Shown here one piece after another: positions 1-9,383 of a stretch of DNA of 64,000 bases. This DNA is from Agaribacterium haliotis (GTDB taxonomy: Bacteria > Pseudomonadota > Gammaproteobacteria > Pseudomonadales > Cellvibrionaceae), in the NCBI RefSeq assembly GCF_002312815.1, contig NZ_NKQJ01000016.1, positions 1 through 64,000 on the forward strand, in the 5' to 3' direction. Below the pieces are notes generated by a model. That model did no database searches. It was not told the DNA's origin and worked only from the letters and a program-made list of their open reading frames with translations. Each line of letters begins with the position of its first letter. Within the stretch, counting starts at the first letter, position 1. The translations under genes and the position numbers were made by a program.

Positions 1-23
1 GAGAGTAGGTCATCGTCAGGCTC
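1..23 (+). rRNA. rrf: 5S ribosomal RNA, 3' end only
   Basis: The first 23 bases read GAGAGTAGGTCATCGTCAGG plus CTC, which matches the conserved 3' end of gammaproteobacterial 5S rRNA (E. coli has GAGAGTAGGGAACTGCCAGG at the same place). A rho-independent terminator follows at once, as expected at the end of an rRNA operon. The rest of the operon lies left of the window. The exact 3' end is uncertain by a base or two. Confidence 0.85.
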
Positions 24-30
24 TTATTCA

Positions 31-63
31 AAAAGGCTCATCCGAAAGGATGGGCCTTTTTTT
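31..63 (+). terminator. rRNA operon terminator
   Basis: Arms AAAGGCTCATCC and GGATGGGCCTTT enclose a GAAA tetraloop, with one G-T wobble, and run into seven Ts. This is a classic intrinsic terminator placed directly after the 5S rRNA end. Confidence 0.9.
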
Positions 64-348
64 ATGTCTGCTTGTCGGTGTTGTTACAAAAAAGATAAAC
101 CTCGCCTTCTGCGAACGAGAATGCCCCGTTGAATAAGTCGCTCGTTTTTACGCTTTATATTTAATGGCTGGCGTTTGATTGTCATATACGAAGTGGCAAC
201 ATTTTTGTTGGCGCTTGTTGCGTTTATCTTGGGCCTTAAGCTACTAGTTATCAGTGCTAGCAAGCACTTACTTTTGCTTTTTGTGTCACTACTATTGCAG
301 CTTAGCTACGCGTATACTTAGCGGCCCTAATTTGTGTGTGTTTTAACT
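64..348. other. intergenic region, no supported gene
   Basis: These 285 bases separate the rRNA terminator from the first protein gene. They are AT-rich and show no clear promoter. One reading frame from GTG 193 to TAG 321 would encode a 42-residue, very hydrophobic peptide, but it has no convincing ribosome binding site, so it is not called as a gene. Confidence 0.5.
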
Positions 349-1173
349 ATGCAGGCTTCCTCAGGTAAGAGCTTTCAGGCTTCCAAGCCCTATCTTGTGT
401 TTAGCTCTGTCGGCGATCAGGCATTGATTGAGTCGTGGTGTAAAGGTAAAGGCCGGGACAGCTTTGATTTGGCGGTGTTTTATTACGGTGACAGCGAGCC
501 TGAGTATTTAGCAGCAGCGGACTATGTGCAAAAAAGAAAGGGAAGTAAGTTTCAGAACTTAAAAGCGTTTTATAGTGCCAACTCAGCAGTGCTGGCCAAC
601 TACGATGCAGTATTGGTGTTGGATGACGACATCGAGATCGATGCGGATCGTATCGCGTATTTATTTGAATTAAGGAAAAAACTGGAGCTTTGGTTAATTC
701 AGCCCAGTTTTAGTTACGATGGAAAGATTAGTTTTGAGCACACTCAGCAAAATCCTAAGTATCGCTACCGCTTTACCAATTTTGTCGAAATGAACTGTCC
801 TTTGTTTGTCGAGCATAAACTTGCCGATTTTATGAGCATTTATGACGGCTCCTTACCTGGCTGGGGCATGGATTGGTGGTATCACAATGTTATCGGCGGT
901 GCAGAGCAAAATAAAATAGCCATTGTCGATGAGGTTGCGGTCAGGAATCCTTTTGATCAAGAAAAGCGCGGTGGCCAGCGGGAAATAAACAAATTGGTCG
1001 GAACCAAGGATAGAAAAAAGCTTTGGCGCCAATGCATGGAAAAAAACGGTTATGAAGAGTTTGAGCCAGAGGTCTTCGGAGGAGAGAAGCGTAAGTTTGA
1101 TCTTTTCCGCCTGTGTTACGGCTTTATTGCTTTGTCACGTTTTATTAAGCGCAAGCGTATTAAAGGGTTTTAG
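349..1173 (+). CDS. DUF707-like putative glycosyltransferase
   Basis: A 274-residue protein resembling the DUF707 family, which has a glycosyltransferase-A-like fold. The stretch VLVLDDDIEID near residue 90 gives a DDD motif of the type that binds a metal and nucleotide sugar. The patch GSLPGWGMDWWYH near residue 175 is also typical of this family. There is no signal peptide, so it probably acts in the cytoplasm. A basic tail (KRKRIK) may contact membrane or polymer. ATG 349 is preferred over an in-frame GTG at 334. The next gene begins 8 bases downstream and also looks like a glycosyltransferase, so the two are probably co-transcribed and may modify a surface glycan. The substrate is unknown. 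Confidence 0.7.
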   Translation: MQASSGKSFQASKPYLVFSSVGDQALIESWCKGKGRDSFDLAVFYYGDSEPEYLAAADYVQKRKGSKFQNLKAFYSANSAVLANYDAVLVLDDDIEIDADRIAYLFELRKKLELWLIQPSFSYDGKISFEHTQQNPKYRYRFTNFVEMNCPLFVEHKLADFMSIYDGSLPGWGMDWWYHNVIGGAEQNKIAIVDEVAVRNPFDQEKRGGQREINKLVGTKDRKKLWRQCMEKNGYEEFEPEVFGGEKRKFDLFRLCYGFIALSRFIKRKRIKGF

Positions 1174-1181
1174 TCGCAAAA

Positions 1182-2129
1182 ATGAAGCTGTTGTATAAAG
1201 AGAAGCAGGGGTTTCTGCGTCGCTGGTATCTCTTTGGAGTTCCCATTTTTAGTTATCGTCGTTTTCGCAGTGAAGAGCAGAAGCGGCGAGTTCTCGCATT
1301 ACTACAAAGGAAGCGCGAGTTAGACCGGTCTTTTTGGGCGGGATCTGAGCCGTGGCGCTTCAGCTCTGATCCTGCTGCACCAATTGTTAGCTTAACAAGC
1401 TATGGGCAGCGCTTAGAGGCAGTGCATTTAACCTTGCAGTCTCTGGCGTCTCAAAGTGTGAGTGTTCACAAGGTAGTGCTGTGGTTGTCTGAAACTGAGT
1501 TTAACCAGGAAAACTTACCGGACAACATTCTGCACGCAGTTCGCAGGGGCTTGGAGCTTCGCTTTTGCCCAGACTGGCGCTCGTATAAAAAACTAGTGCC
1601 AACGTTAAGCGAGTGGGGGCATATGAATATCATCACAGCCGATGATGATGTGTTGTATCCCAGCACCTTTGTCGAAGGTTTATTAAAAGGTGCCGCGCGT
1701 TTTCCAGAAGCTATTATTGCTTATCGTGGACACCGCTGTACGTTTTCGTCTGAAGGGCAGTTGCTGCCCTACGATCAGTGGCAACATTGTGTGAAAGAGA
1801 GTGATCCGAGTGATGAGTTAATCGCCACCGGGGCGGGCGGTATTTATTACCCCGCCAATTCACTAAGTGGCGCAGCGCTTGAGCACAAGTTATTTATGAG
1901 TTTGGCGCCGAGCACGGATGACTTATGGTTTAAATGCATGGCTTTACTTAAAGGCACAAAAGTAGCCGTTATTGATGATCTTAACGGCTGGAGTCGTTAC
2001 CCGTCCGAGCTATTTGAATCGAGCCAGCGCGATAGCTTGTATAGCATTAACTGCAAGGGTGAAAATGACCGAGCCCTCGCACGTTTATTTAAGCACTTTG
2101 ATTTGACGGTAAGTGCGCGAGATAAATAA
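1182..2129 (+). CDS. glycosyltransferase family 2-like protein
   Basis: A 315-residue cytoplasmic protein. VSLTSYGQR near residue 69 followed by a TLQSLASQ helix is the usual start of a GT-A domain of this group. ITADDDVLYP near residue 151 supplies the acidic DXD-type motif. STDDLWFKCMAL near residue 245 is the downstream acceptor/catalytic patch often seen in these proteins. It lies 8 bases after the DUF707-like gene and is probably in the same operon. The first ~40 residues are basic and lack a membrane helix. Sugar donor and acceptor cannot be read from sequence. It faces the convergent pflA, with no clear terminator between them. Confidence 0.7.
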   Translation: MKLLYKEKQGFLRRWYLFGVPIFSYRRFRSEEQKRRVLALLQRKRELDRSFWAGSEPWRFSSDPAAPIVSLTSYGQRLEAVHLTLQSLASQSVSVHKVVLWLSETEFNQENLPDNILHAVRRGLELRFCPDWRSYKKLVPTLSEWGHMNIITADDDVLYPSTFVEGLLKGAARFPEAIIAYRGHRCTFSSEGQLLPYDQWQHCVKESDPSDELIATGAGGIYYPANSLSGAALEHKLFMSLAPSTDDLWFKCMALLKGTKVAVIDDLNGWSRYPSELFESSQRDSLYSINCKGENDRALARLFKHFDLTVSARDK

Positions 2130-2184
2130 CAGCAATGCGAAGTGGGCCAAGCTGGCACTGTGCTGTGAGTTTGCCGTGGGCGGT

Positions 2185-2979
2185 TTAAGACGACTTTACA
2201 TTCAGCCCATAGCCCTTGAGCATTCCAACAACCCATTCGATGCTTTCGCGTGTTGGCGGTTCAAGGTTGCCCAATGGGTAGTCCAGGCCCATCTCGGCCC
2301 ACTTGGTTTTACCTATGCGGTGATAGGGCAGGATATCCACTTTTTTTACATTCTTCATCGGCGCGAGAAATTCCCCAAGCTGCCTTAAGCTATCGCCGTC
2401 GTCGGTATAACCGGGCACAAGTACGTAGCGTATCCAGGTGGTTTTATTAATCTCAGCCAGGTGTTTGGCAAAGCGCAGCGTATACGTGTTGGGTACCTCA
2501 ACCAAGTCGATATGCTTGGCGTTATTCATTTGTTTGATATCCAGCAGTACGTGGTCGGTAACCTCCATGAGCGCATCGAGTTTTTCACCCCAGAGCTGAT
2601 TTCTAACGTAGCCGTTGGTATCGAGGCAGGTGTGGATGCCAAGCTTTTTAAACTGTCTAAATAGCAGGGTCAAAAACTCAGCTTGTAGCAAAGCTTCGCC
2701 GCCGGAGACGGTTACGCCGCCATTTGAGCTTTTCAGGAAGCTCGCAAATGGCAAAACTTTCTCGACTACCTCTGCAACACTGTAGAGTGTTCCCGCATTT
2801 AGATCCCAGCTGTCGCGGTTGTGGCAGTATTTACAGCGAAACTGGCAGCCCTGCAAAAAAATAGTTACCCGCAAGCCGGGCCCGTCCAGCGCCGAACAAT
2901 TTTCAAAACTGTGTACGCGACCAAGCATGTGCTCCTGGTCGATGTCGATGATGTTGATATCTTGAAAGCGGTTGGCCAT
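2185..2979 (-). CDS. pflA: pyruvate formate-lyase-activating enzyme (radical SAM)
   Basis: PflA uses a 4Fe-4S cluster and S-adenosylmethionine to place the glycyl radical on PflB. The cluster motif CxxxCxxC is visible as GCQFRCKYCHNRDSWD. Further on, NGGVTVSGGEALLQ is the SAM-binding GGE motif. LGRVHSFENCSALDGPG aligns with the E. coli N-terminus. The ATG at 2979 gives 264 residues. An in-frame ATG at 2928, preceded closely by AGGAG, would give 247, nearer the usual ~246, so the true start may be internal. It lies 122 bases downstream of pflB on the same strand, with a terminator hairpin between. That arrangement would give more PflB than PflA. Confidence 0.95.
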   Translation of the reverse strand: MANRFQDINIIDIDQEHMLGRVHSFENCSALDGPGLRVTIFLQGCQFRCKYCHNRDSWDLNAGTLYSVAEVVEKVLPFASFLKSSNGGVTVSGGEALLQAEFLTLLFRQFKKLGIHTCLDTNGYVRNQLWGEKLDALMEVTDHVLLDIKQMNNAKHIDLVEVPNTYTLRFAKHLAEINKTTWIRYVLVPGYTDDGDSLRQLGEFLAPMKNVKKVDILPYHRIGKTKWAEMGLDYPLGNLEPPTRESIEWVVGMLKGYGLNVKSS

Positions 2980-3048
2980 GGCTGTCTCTACTGCTTAACA
3001 ACGGGGTAAAGCATTAACTATATTACTGCTTTTGTGTAAATTGCGGGC

Positions 3049-3078
3049 AAAAAAAAGAAGCCCCGAGGGACTTCTTCT
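3049..3078 (-). terminator. intrinsic terminator downstream of pflB
   Basis: Read on the minus strand, GAAGTCCC, a TCG loop and GGGGCTTC are followed by a run of Ts (A run at 3049-3056 on the plus strand). The hairpin separates pflB from pflA and probably attenuates read-through into pflA. Confidence 0.85.
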
Positions 3079-3101
3079 TAGGCAGGTTGCGATACAGCCG
3101 A

Positions 3102-5399
3102 TCAGATATCGCAACCGCTCACACAACCGTGGAAGGTACGGCTAATTACATCCGCCTGCTGCTCTTTAGTGAGCTTGTTAAAGTTCACCGCATAGCCTGA
3201 TACGCGGATAGTCAGCTGAGGATATTTCTCAGGGTTCTCCATCGCATCGACCAGCATTTCGCGAGCAAAGACGTTTACGTTCACGTGGTGGCCACGGGCG
3301 CCGGCATAGCCGTCGAGCAAGCCAACAAGGTTGGTGATTTTGCTCTGCTCATCGCTGCCAAGTGAATTTGGCACCATGCTCATGGTGTAGCTGATACCGT
3401 CTTCGGCAAACTCATAGGGCAGTTTGGCTACGGAGAGCAAGGCGGCCAGGGCGCCCTCGGTATCGCGACCGTGCATAGGGTTTGCACCCGGAGCAAATGG
3501 CTCACCAGCGCGGCGACCGTCAGGAGTATTACCCGTTTTCTTACCGTAAACAACGTTAGAAGTGATGGTCAGAACACTCTGGGTAGCTTCGGCGTTGCGG
3601 TAAGTCTTGTGGCTTTGAACGTGCTCCATAAAACGCTTAACGATTTCTTGTGCAATGCTGTCAACACGGTCGTCGTTGTTGCCAAATTTAGGGAAGTCAC
3701 CTTCAATTTCGTAGTCGGTAGCCAAGCCGTTTTCGTCGACAATTGGAGTAACCTTAGCGTACTTAATGGCACTGAAGGCATCGGCAACAATCGATAGCCC
3801 GGCGATACCGCAAGCCAGAGTGCGCTTGATATCGCGATCGTGCAGGGCCATCAGCGGGGTTTCGTAAGCGTACTTATCGTGCATGTAGTGAATAACGTTT
3901 AATGCACTGACGTAAACTTTAGCCAGCCACGCCATGTAGTCGTCAAAGCGCTTGTAAACCACGTCGTAGTCGAGCTCGCCGGTCAGAACGTCCATCTTAG
4001 GGCCGACCTGAGCACCGCTCTTCTCATCAACACCGCCGTTGATGGCGTAAAGCATGGTTTTAGCGAGGTTGGCACGGGCGCCGAAGAACTGCATTTGCTT
4101 GCCGATAGGCATCGCACTGACACAACAGGCAATACCGTAGTCGTCGCCGAACTTGTCGCGCATCAGGTCGTCACTTTCGTACTGGATAGAAGACGTGTCG
4201 ATACTGACTTTGGCACAGAACTCTTTAAAGCCCAGTGGCATTTTTTCAGACCACAGTACAGTCAGGTTGGGCTCTGGAGCGGGGCCTAAGTTGTACAGGG
4301 TTTGCAGAACACGGAAAGAGCTCTTAGTTACCAGTGGGCGACCGTCGAGGCCAACACCGCCGATAGATTCAGTTACCCAGGTTGGGTCGCCAGAGAACAG
4401 CTCGTCGTATTCAGGGGTGCGCAAGAAGCGAACCAAGCGCAGCTTGATCACAAGATCGTCGATCATTTGCTGAGCTTCGTCTTCACTCAGAGTGCCCGCG
4501 TCGAGGTCGCGCTGAATAAATACATCGAGGAAGGTCGATACCCGGCCAAAGCTCATTGCCGCGCCGTTCTGGCTCTTCACGGCCGCGAGGTAGGCAAAGT
4601 AAGTCCACTGAATAGCTTCTTGAGCTGTTGCCGCAGGGCCGCTGATGTCGAAACCGTAGCTTGCCGCCATCTCTTTAATTTCACCGAGGGCGCGCACTTG
4701 CTCGCTGAGTTCTTCACGCAGGCGAATTGTGTCTTCAGTCAGTTCCCAGCTGTCGGTTTCGGCTTTCTCGGCCAGTTTGGCTTTAACGAGGTAATCGATA
4801 CCGTACAGAGCCACGCGGCGGTAGTCACCGATAATGCGGCCGCGGCCATAGGCATCTGGCAGGCCGGTAACAATGCCGGCCTTGCGGCATTTAAGTATTT
4901 CTGGGGTGTAGGCGTCAAAGACACCGTTGTTGTGGGTCTTGCGATACTTCGTGAAAATCTCGGTCACTTTTGGATCGAGCGGTTTGTTGTAGGTATCGCA
5001 AGAGCCTTGAACCATGCGAATGCCACCGTAGGGAACAATCGCGCGCTTCAGTGGCGCGTCGGTTTGCAGGCCGACGATGCTTTCAAGGTCTTTGTTGATG
5101 TAACCGGGCTCAAAGGCTGTGACGCCAGCTGGATTTACCGTATCGATATCCAGAGGGCCGCCGGCTTTTTGCTCTTCTTTCAGCAGTTCAAGAACTTCGG
5201 CCCACAGTTTTTGGGTTGTTTCGGTAGGACCTGACAGAAACTCTGCGTTGCCCTCATAAACGGTGAAGTTGCGCTGAATAAAGTCGCGCACATCAACGCT
5301 GCTCTGCCACGGGCCGGCGTTAAAACCCTGCCACTGAGCAGGTATTTCGGCTTGACTTTGTTCGGCTTTATCCAAGTTGATATCGGCTTTTTGATTCAT
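3102..5399 (-). CDS. pflB: formate C-acetyltransferase (pyruvate formate-lyase)
   Basis: PflB converts pyruvate and CoA to formate and acetyl-CoA in anaerobic cells, using a glycyl radical. At 765 residues it has the E. coli length (760). The paired active-site cysteines are seen in [14 protein letters not shown] near residue 424. The radical glycine lies in [13 protein letters not shown] near residue 736, close to the C-terminus as the family requires. A good ribosome binding site (GGTAGGA, then CATA) precedes the ATG at 5399. The activating enzyme gene pflA follows. A partial FNR/Anr-like box lies about 140 bases upstream, which suits oxygen control. Nothing appears degenerate. Confidence 0.97.
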   Translation of the reverse strand: MNQKADINLDKAEQSQAEIPAQWQGFNAGPWQSSVDVRDFIQRNFTVYEGNAEFLSGPTETTQKLWAEVLELLKEEQKAGGPLDIDTVNPAGVTAFEPGYINKDLESIVGLQTDAPLKRAIVPYGGIRMVQGSCDTYNKPLDPKVTEIFTKYRKTHNNGVFDAYTPEILKCRKAGIVTGLPDAYGRGRIIGDYRRVALYGIDYLVKAKLAEKAETDSWELTEDTIRLREELSEQVRALGEIKEMAASYGFDISGPAATAQEAIQWTYFAYLAAVKSQNGAAMSFGRVSTFLDVFIQRDLDAGTLSEDEAQQMIDDLVIKLRLVRFLRTPEYDELFSGDPTWVTESIGGVGLDGRPLVTKSSFRVLQTLYNLGPAPEPNLTVLWSEKMPLGFKEFCAKVSIDTSSIQYESDDLMRDKFGDDYGIACCVSAMPIGKQMQFFGARANLAKTMLYAINGGVDEKSGAQVGPKMDVLTGELDYDVVYKRFDDYMAWLAKVYVSALNVIHYMHDKYAYETPLMALHDRDIKRTLACGIAGLSIVADAFSAIKYAKVTPIVDENGLATDYEIEGDFPKFGNNDDRVDSIAQEIVKRFMEHVQSHKTYRNAEATQSVLTITSNVVYGKKTGNTPDGRRAGEPFAPGANPMHGRDTEGALAALLSVAKLPYEFAEDGISYTMSMVPNSLGSDEQSKITNLVGLLDGYAGARGHHVNVNVFAREMLVDAMENPEKYPQLTIRVSGYAVNFNKLTKEQQADVISRTFHGCVSGCDI

Positions 5400-5532
5400 T
5401 ATGTCCTACCTTGTTAATGCATCCCACGACCTCGGCCTTTTGGGCTGCAGTCGCCTTTGGATAGTTAGTGAATAGTCCGCTTAGAGCTAGTCCAGCTATG
5501 AGTGCATAGTAAGCCCTGTCTGTCCAAAAATT

Positions 5533-5546
5533 TTGATCTCGCGCAA
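5533..5546. promoter_or_regulatory. possible FNR/Anr box upstream of pflB
   Basis: TTGAT-CTCG-CGCAA matches the FNR consensus TTGAT-N4-ATCAA at 8 of 10 positions, with one perfect half-site. It sits in the 352-base gap between the divergent pflB and dnaE genes, ~134 bases from the pflB start. The location fits the known anaerobic control of pfl operons. The weak right half keeps this tentative. The rest of the gap from 5400 to 5690 shows no gene. Confidence 0.35.
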
Positions 5547-5690
5547 ATTTTGAAAGCTTTGTTACCAAAGGTACCGAGGCTTTAAAAGTGTTACGTTGCT
5601 TCGCACTTGGCGCCTTTTTTGCAATGTTGATTTAAGCTGTTTTTAGCTTGCTTTAGCGTACTTGTCGTTGAAACTCCTGTGTGTTTTTAC

Positions 5691-5719
5691 TTACCAGCGC
5701 CGGCGTGAGCCTCTATAAT
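5691..5719 (+). promoter_or_regulatory. sigma-70-type promoter for dnaE
   Basis: TTACCA (5691-5696, 4 of 6 to consensus), a 17-base spacer and a perfect TATAAT (5714-5719). Transcription would begin about 25 bases before the dnaE ATG. Confidence 0.6.
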
Positions 5720-5751
5720 TTCGAGCCTTTATTTCCGGCCGAGCTAGAAGC

Positions 5752-8700
5752 ATGACCTGCCCGTTTATTCACCTGCGTGTGCGTACCGAATTTTCCCTTG
5801 TCGATAGCATAGTGCGAGTGAAAGCCCTAGTTTCTAACTTGGAGAAACTAAATCAGCCCGCGTGTGCCATCAGTGATGTGCACAACTTTTTTGGCCTTAT
5901 TAAGTATTACAAAAGCGCTCAGGGTTTAGGTGTCAAACCGATATGTGCGGCCGATTTGTATTTGCTTGCCGACGACGAAGATGCCAGGCCCTCTTTGCTG
6001 ACTCTTTACGCAATGAACGAGCGGGGCTATCGCAATATCACCGAGTTGATATCGCTATCCTATACCCACGGTCAGAAGCTGGGCCTGCCCCATATCAAAA
6101 AAGCGTGGCTGCAGGAAAAGAGCGAAGGTGTCATTGCTTTGTCCGGGGCAAAATTTGGCGATATCGGCCAGGCCCTGTTAAACGGTGATCGGGAGCTTGC
6201 ACAAAGCCTTGCGAAAGACTATGCCGGTATTTACCCGCAGCGCTTTTATCTTGAACTGCAGCGCACCTCGCGCGAAGGTGACGAGCGCTATCTCCACGAG
6301 GCACTGGCGCTGGCTGATGAGCTCGGCCTGCCTGTTGTGGCAACCAACGATGTGCGCTTTTTAAAGTCTGACGAGTTTGAGGTACACGAAGCGCGGGTGT
6401 GCATTGGCGAGGGGCGAGCGCTCGACGACCCTCGCCGCGAGCGCCGTTACAGCGATCAGCAGTATTTAAAAAGCTCGGAAGAAATGTGCGAGCTGTTTGC
6501 CGATATTCCCGATGCCCTGGCCAACACCGTTGAAATTGCCAAGCGCTGCAGCTTAGATATTCGCCTCGGCGAGTATTTTCTACCGGAGTTCCCGATTCCT
6601 GACGGCCTGACTGAAGATGAATTTTTTGCCAAAATTTCATACGAGGGCCTCGATGAGCGCCTCGAACGTATTTTGGATAAAAGCGCCGCCGACTACGCCG
6701 AGCAAAAAAAGGTCTATAGCGAGCGTTTGCAGTTTGAGCTCGATATTATTTGCCAGATGGGCTTCCCCGGTTATTTCCTGATTGTGATGGACTTTATCCA
6801 GTGGGCCAAAGATCACGATATACCGGTCGGCCCCGGGCGCGGCTCCGGTGCAGGCTCCCTGGTGGCCTACGCGCTAAAAATTACCGACCTCGACCCACTT
6901 GAATACGACCTGCTGTTCGAGCGCTTTTTGAACCCAGAGCGGGTGTCGATGCCGGATTTTGATATCGACTTTTGCATGGAAAAGCGCGACCGGGTAATCA
7001 GCTACGTTGCCGACAACTACGGCCGCGACGCGGTCAGCCAGATTGTAACTTTCGGAACCATGGCCGCTAAGGCGGTGGTGCGCGATGTCGCACGTGTGCA
7101 GGGTAAAAGCTACGGCCTTGCCGACAAACTTTCCAAGGCCATTCCGCCCGATCCGGGCATGACCCTGAACAAGGCCTTCGAGCAAGAAGAACCTCTGCGC
7201 GAGATGCTTGAGCACGACGGCGACGCCGGTGAAATTTGGGAGATGGCGCTGCAGCTCGAAGGTGTTGCGCGCAACACCGGCAAGCACGCGGGCGGCGTGG
7301 TGATCGCTCCAACCAAGCTCACCGACTTTGCGCCGCTGTACTGCGATGAGAGCGGTGGCGGCCTGGTGACTCAGTACGACAAAAACGACGTTGAAGACGC
7401 CGGCCTGGTGAAATTTGACTTCCTCGGTCTGCGTACGCTGACCATTATCGACTGGGCGCTGGCGATGATTAATGCCCAGCTCGCCAAGCGCGGTGAAGCA
7501 CCCGTCGATATCAGCGCCATTGAACTCGACGACGATGCGACTTTTAAACTGCTAAAACGGGCCGAGACGACCGCCGTGTTCCAGCTGGAGTCGCGCGGTA
7601 TGAAAGACCTGATTACCCGCCTGCAACCGGATAATCTCGAAGATATGATTGCTCTGGTGGCTCTGTTCCGGCCCGGGCCTTTGCAGTCGGGCATGGTGGA
7701 TGATTTTATCAACCGCAAACACGGCCGCGCCGAAGTGGCCTACCCGGATGCAAAATACCAGCACGAAAAATTAAAGCCCATTCTTGAGCCAACTTACGGT
7801 GTTATTGTTTATCAGGAACAGGTGATGCAAATCGCCCAGGAACTCGCCGGCTACACCTTAGGCGGCGCCGATATGCTGCGTCGGGCGATGGGTAAGAAAA
7901 AGCCCGAAGAGATGGCCAAGCAGCGCTCGACCTTTGAAGAGGGCGCAGCCAAGCAGGGCGTAGACCCCGAGCTGGCGATGAAAATCTTTGATCTGGTGGA
8001 AAAGTTTGCCGGTTACGGTTTTAACAAGAGTCACTCGGCGGCTTATGCCCTGGTTAGTTATCAAACGGCCTGGTTGAAGGCGCATTATCCGGCGCACTTT
8101 ATGGCGGCGACGATGAGCTCGGATATGGACAAAACCGACAAGGTGGTGACCTTTATCGAAGAGTGCCGCAACATGAAATTAAACTTGCTGCCACCGGATG
8201 TGAATCGCGGCGAGTTTCATTTCACCGTCGACGACAGCAACAACATTATTTACGGTCTCGGCGCCATTAAGGGGCTCGGCGAGGGGCCCATTGAAAGCAT
8301 ACTCGAAGCGCGAAACAGTGGTGGGCCGTTTAAAGATCTGTTTGATTTTTGCGACAGGGTGGACCTGCGCAAAGTCAATAAGCGTGCGCTCGAAGCGCTG
8401 GTGCGCAGTGGTGCAGTCGACAAGCTCGGCTCCGGCGCAGAGCTCGACTACGACAGGGCACTGATGAACGATGCGATTCCCGAAGCTGTGAAAGCCGCCG
8501 AACAAAGCGCCGCCAATGCCAGCGCCGGCATGATGGATTTATTTGGCGAGGTTGTGCCCGGCGCGGATGCCGACAGCGACCCCTACGCCGAATTTAAGCG
8601 CGTACATCCGTGGAGTATTAAAGAGCGCTTAAATGGCGAGCGCGATACTTTGGGGTTGTATTTGACCGGCCACCCCATTGATGAGTACGACGCCGAGCTT

Positions 8701-9252
8701 AAATATTTTGTCAGCAGTCGTTTGGTCGAATTAAAAGCTGATAAAAATAGACAGACGGTTTGTGGTTTGGTGGTTGCCTTTCGGGTGATGAAAACCAAGC
8801 GCGGCGACTCAATGGCCTTTGTTACCCTCGACGACAGAACCGCGCGGCTCGAAGTTGCGGTGTTCTCAGATACCTACAACGAGAACCGGGAAAAGCTGCG
8901 CAAGGACGCACTGTTAGTTATCGAGGGGCAGGTCAGCCGCGACGATTACAACGGCGGTTTAAAAATGCGCGCCGATGCGATCAAAGAGTTTGCCGAAGCC
9001 AGGCAAAACAAAGTGCGGGCGCTCGAGCTTCAATTGCACGGCGCCAAGCTTGGACCGGCCTATGCCAAAGAGCTGGGTGCCTGCCTGCAGACGTATGCGG
9101 GTGCCTGTCCGGTGAAAGTGCGCTACCACCACGCAGACGCCAGTGTTGAGCTGGAACTTGGGCAAAACTGGGCGGTTGATGCTTCCGACGAGTGCATGCA
9201 CAACTTGCGCGCGCTCTACGGTTCTCAGGCGGTAAGCTTGCGCTATCGTTGA
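5752..9252 (+). CDS. dnaE: DNA polymerase III alpha subunit
   Basis: This is the replicative polymerase subunit, 1166 residues against 1160 in E. coli. The N-terminal PHP domain covers roughly residues 5-280. The catalytic core includes PGRGSGAGSLVAYAL near residue 360 and PDFDIDFCMEKRDRV near residue 402, whose aspartates bind the metal ions. The GYGFNKSHSAAYA helix-hairpin-helix region follows near residue 755. The OB-fold near residue 1000 (VTLDDRTARLEV) and a C-terminal tail that binds tau and the beta clamp complete the normal order. The ATG at 5752 fits both the family N-terminus (HLRVRTEFSLVDS) and the promoter. accA follows, the common gammaproteobacterial order. Confidence 0.98.
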   Translation: MTCPFIHLRVRTEFSLVDSIVRVKALVSNLEKLNQPACAISDVHNFFGLIKYYKSAQGLGVKPICAADLYLLADDEDARPSLLTLYAMNERGYRNITELISLSYTHGQKLGLPHIKKAWLQEKSEGVIALSGAKFGDIGQALLNGDRELAQSLAKDYAGIYPQRFYLELQRTSREGDERYLHEALALADELGLPVVATNDVRFLKSDEFEVHEARVCIGEGRALDDPRRERRYSDQQYLKSSEEMCELFADIPDALANTVEIAKRCSLDIRLGEYFLPEFPIPDGLTEDEFFAKISYEGLDERLERILDKSAADYAEQKKVYSERLQFELDIICQMGFPGYFLIVMDFIQWAKDHDIPVGPGRGSGAGSLVAYALKITDLDPLEYDLLFERFLNPERVSMPDFDIDFCMEKRDRVISYVADNYGRDAVSQIVTFGTMAAKAVVRDVARVQGKSYGLADKLSKAIPPDPGMTLNKAFEQEEPLREMLEHDGDAGEIWEMALQLEGVARNTGKHAGGVVIAPTKLTDFAPLYCDESGGGLVTQYDKNDVEDAGLVKFDFLGLRTLTIIDWALAMINAQLAKRGEAPVDISAIELDDDATFKLLKRAETTAVFQLESRGMKDLITRLQPDNLEDMIALVALFRPGPLQSGMVDDFINRKHGRAEVAYPDAKYQHEKLKPILEPTYGVIVYQEQVMQIAQELAGYTLGGADMLRRAMGKKKPEEMAKQRSTFEEGAAKQGVDPELAMKIFDLVEKFAGYGFNKSHSAAYALVSYQTAWLKAHYPAHFMAATMSSDMDKTDKVVTFIEECRNMKLNLLPPDVNRGEFHFTVDDSNNIIYGLGAIKGLGEGPIESILEARNSGGPFKDLFDFCDRVDLRKVNKRALEALVRSGAVDKLGSGAELDYDRALMNDAIPEAVKAAEQSAANASAGMMDLFGEVVPGADADSDPYAEFKRVHPWSIKERLNGERDTLGLYLTGHPIDEYDAELKYFVSSRLVELKADKNRQTVCGLVVAFRVMKTKRGDSMAFVTLDDRTARLEVAVFSDTYNENREKLRKDALLVIEGQVSRDDYNGGLKMRADAIKEFAEARQNKVRALELQLHGAKLGPAYAKELGACLQTYAGACPVKVRYHHADASVELELGQNWAVDASDECMHNLRALYGSQAVSLRYR

Positions 9253-9383
9253 TGTGCGTGACTCGGCTTTCAGCCGCAGGCCATGAATGGTAGACTTGCG
9301 GCCGATTTTTTGCGGAGAATCAAACTTTCTTCGCGGGCGCATACCGCCCTTAGCAGCCCTTAGGCCTACAGGTACACAGACAC

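Noticed and set aside
4302-5234. 310-residue open frame antisense to pflB
   Set aside because: It is a shadow of the biased codon use of pflB, with no family motif and no ribosome binding site.
5368-5568. 66-residue open frame upstream of and overlapping the pflB start
   Set aside because: It overlaps the pflB N-terminus in another frame and covers its probable regulatory region.
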